DNA of 64,000 nt from Dermatophilaceae bacterium Soc4.6 (GTDB lineage Bacteria; Actinomycetota; Actinomycetes; Actinomycetales; Dermatophilaceae). How positions within the stretch are numbered: position 1 is the stretch's first letter; the number at the start of each line of letters is the position of its first letter. Location: positions 1,736,001-1,800,000 of the forward strand of contig JAZGVH010000002.1 of the NCBI GenBank assembly GCA_039889245.1. Direction: 5' to 3'. A model generated the notes under the pieces. The model worked only from the letters and a program-made list of their open reading frames with translations. It was not told where the DNA came from and ran no database searches. Below are positions 62,750 through 64,000 of the stretch, one piece after another. The position numbers were made by a program, and so were the translations under genes.

Positions 62750-64000
62750 CTATACGGGGACGACGGCCACGGCCGCCTCGGCGCTGCCGGCGCCGGCCCC
62801 CCCACCGCCGGATCCGCCACCGGCGCCCTGACCGCCGGATCCGCCGCCGGCGCCGGGCGGTCTCGGGGTGGGGGGTGGCGTCGGCCCAGAGCGTGGCGCC
62901 ATCCCAGGGCTGGTGCGGGGGTCGGGGTCGGTGGGGTCCGGCCCGGCGCCGTGGACGAAGGGGTTGTCCTGGTCCTGGTCCTGGTTGGTGGGGCCGGCGG
63001 TGTTCCGGCTGCCGAAGCGGCCCGGGCGGCTGCCGGCGAAGTCGGGGACGTAGGTGTTGTGCCCGACTCCCATCTGGTTGGTCAGGTCCGCGCCGAGCGT
63101 GGCCGCCCGCGACCCCATCCCGGCGGCCACCCCGATCCCGGCGGCCGCGACCCGCCCCACGCTGCCGAGGGCCCCGAGTGCGCCGCTGGCGCCTCCCGCG
63201 GACGTGGCGAACCGCTGGCTGGTGGCGGCCTCGGTGGAGGCCTCACCCTGCGATCGTCCCCCGGCCTCGCTGGTGGAGGCCGCGTCCGAGAAACCCCAGC
63301 TGCCGGAGCTGCCCGAGCTGCCCGAGCTGCCCGAGCTGCCGGGGGCGTCGGCGGAGGTGCTGTCGGTGCTGCGGCCGCGCAGCAGGCCTGAGAGTCCGCC
63401 CTGGGCAGACAGCCCAGACCGCATCGCGGCACCGGAGGAGGTGCCGGGGTCGACGAACGCCAGCAGCTTGAACAGGGCCAGCGGGACGAAGCAGCCGACC
63501 AGGATGAGCATCACCGCGGGCACGGCGGTGCCGACCGCCTTCTGCAGGGAGTCGGTCGCGGACAGCGCGACCTGGGAGGTGACCTGCACCCCGAGCCCGA
63601 GCATCAGCATCATCACCACGGGGGTGAACGCGGCCGCGTGGAACCACCGCAACGACGTCCAGAACCAGGTCCGCCCGCCCTCCCAGACCAGCCCGGCCGC
63701 GGCGATCGGGTTGGTCGCGGCCAGGACCAGCAGCGACGCGCCCCGGGCGAGCATGACCAGCAGGTGCCCGAACGCGGAGACGATCAGGAACAGGCCCATC
63801 ACCCCCAGCACCGTGGCCAGCGTGCCGTCGGTGATGTCGGCGGTCGAGAACCCCGTCCAGGGCTGCCACGCGGCCATGGCGTCCACGTGCAGCAGCGACT
63901 GCATCAGCGCCCGGGTCAGACCGCCGGCCGCCGCGAGCACCGCCGACGCGTACACCACCCACGTGGCCCACACCATGACGAACTGGGCGCTGCCGACCAG
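62750..64000 (-). CDS. VirB6/TrbL-like channel protein (partial)
   Basis: Open to the right window edge, so the N-terminus is missing (an ATG at 63976 is probably internal). About six membrane segments: VVYASAVLAAAGGLTRALMQ, LATVLGVMGLFLIVSAFGHL, LLVLAATNPIAAAGLVW, AAAFTPVVMMLMLGLGVQVT and VPAVMLILVGCFVPLALFKL. The C-terminal 220 residues are Gly/Ser/Pro-rich and cytoplasmic, with a repeat-encoded SSGSSGSSGSS. The plan is that of TrbL/VirB6 inner-membrane channel proteins. First known gene of the leftward transfer operon. Confidence 0.82.
   Translation of the reverse strand: MVGSAQFVMVWATWVVYASAVLAAAGGLTRALMQSLLHVDAMAAWQPWTGFSTADITDGTLATVLGVMGLFLIVSAFGHLLVMLARGASLLVLAATNPIAAAGLVWEGGRTWFWTSLRWFHAAAFTPVVMMLMLGLGVQVTSQVALSATDSLQKAVGTAVPAVMLILVGCFVPLALFKLLAFVDPGTSSGAAMRSGLSAQGGLSGLLRGRSTDSTSADAPGSSGSSGSSGSSGSWGFSDAASTSEAGGRSQGEASTEAATSQRFATSAGGASGALGALGSVGRVAAAGIGVAAGMGSRAATLGADLTNQMGVGHNTYVPDFAGSRPGRFGSRNTAGPTNQDQDQDNPFVHGAGPDPTDPDPRTSPGMAPRSGPTPPPTPRPPGAGGGSGGQGAGGGSGGGGAGAGSAEAAVAVVPV
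63299..63343. repeat. 9-bp coding tandem repeat, 5 copies
   Basis: GCTGCCCGA units encode the SSG repeats in the cytoplasmic tail of the channel protein. Confidence 0.8.

Noticed and set aside
1-64000. tRNA or rRNA genes
   Set aside because: No cloverleaf-type or rRNA-like stretch was noticed on reading; a covariance-model scan would be needed to exclude a tRNA.

Overview
The window is high-GC DNA with strong third-position GC, and its gene content is actinobacterial: Lsr2-like, GAF-ANTAR, DUF2510, DUF4236, PRC-barrel/DUF2382, SCO6880-type and DUF4913 proteins. A micrococcal lineage such as an Intrasporangiaceae-like bacterium would fit, but this is inference. No rRNA, tRNA or CRISPR array was seen. 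Two stretches, about 1.35-2.5 kb and 39.2-41.8 kb, are clearly poorer in GC and look imported.

Layout. 1-2.5 kb: edge of a methyltransferase, a wrecked serine recombinase and a low-GC patch of small unknown genes. 2.5-4.4 kb: a NarL-type two-component system. 4.5-5.7 kb: an IS630 element. 5.8-16.8 kb: plasmid/ICE-type accessory genes (MucR-like zinc finger, truncated Lsr2, half a ParA with a possible partner, two DUF4236 proteins, a DUF2510-nuclease-like-DUF3761 protein, two coupled unknown genes, a degenerate M48-like membrane protein, a second wrecked recombinase). 16.8-26.9 kb: a chromosome-like stress block (GAF-ANTAR, TetR, a TM-repeat channel-like protein, PRC-barrel/DUF2382, a small protein with an amber codon, a membrane protein, a VOC protein, KUP). 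Its gaps carry a dispersed 25-bp repeat.

27.7-37.2 kb: an unrecognised locus. A 78-aa membrane protein and a 342-aa protein converge on two giant coupled proteins (1002 and 1698 aa), the larger ending in a PLL/tectonin-like propeller. It is my best candidate for an undescribed system. 37.2-41.8 kb: nested IS debris (IS256, ISL3, a third transposase type), a low-GC beta/gamma-crystallin-like protein and an unknown gene.

42-64 kb: a conjugation module. A MobF relaxase-helicase with a C-terminal primase/TOPRIM region diverges from a small basic gene across a cytosine-rich gap that may hold oriT. After an ISL3 remnant and a Nudix-like/multi-TM protein, a long leftward operon encodes a VirB6/TrbL-like channel, an SCO6880 protein, a VirB4-like ATPase, an M23-transglycosylase wall hydrolase, a coupling protein split over two overlapping frames, and a DUF4913 protein. 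Several junctions overlap by 4 bp (ATGA or GTGA), pointing to translational coupling. The module would nick DNA (relaxase), bring it to the channel (coupling protein), open the wall (hydrolase) and power transfer (VirB4). A 49-bp imperfect direct repeat lies at about 1.3 kb and 54.3 kb. Broken recombinases, a half ParA and IS scars suggest an element eroded at its left side but kept intact in its transfer genes.
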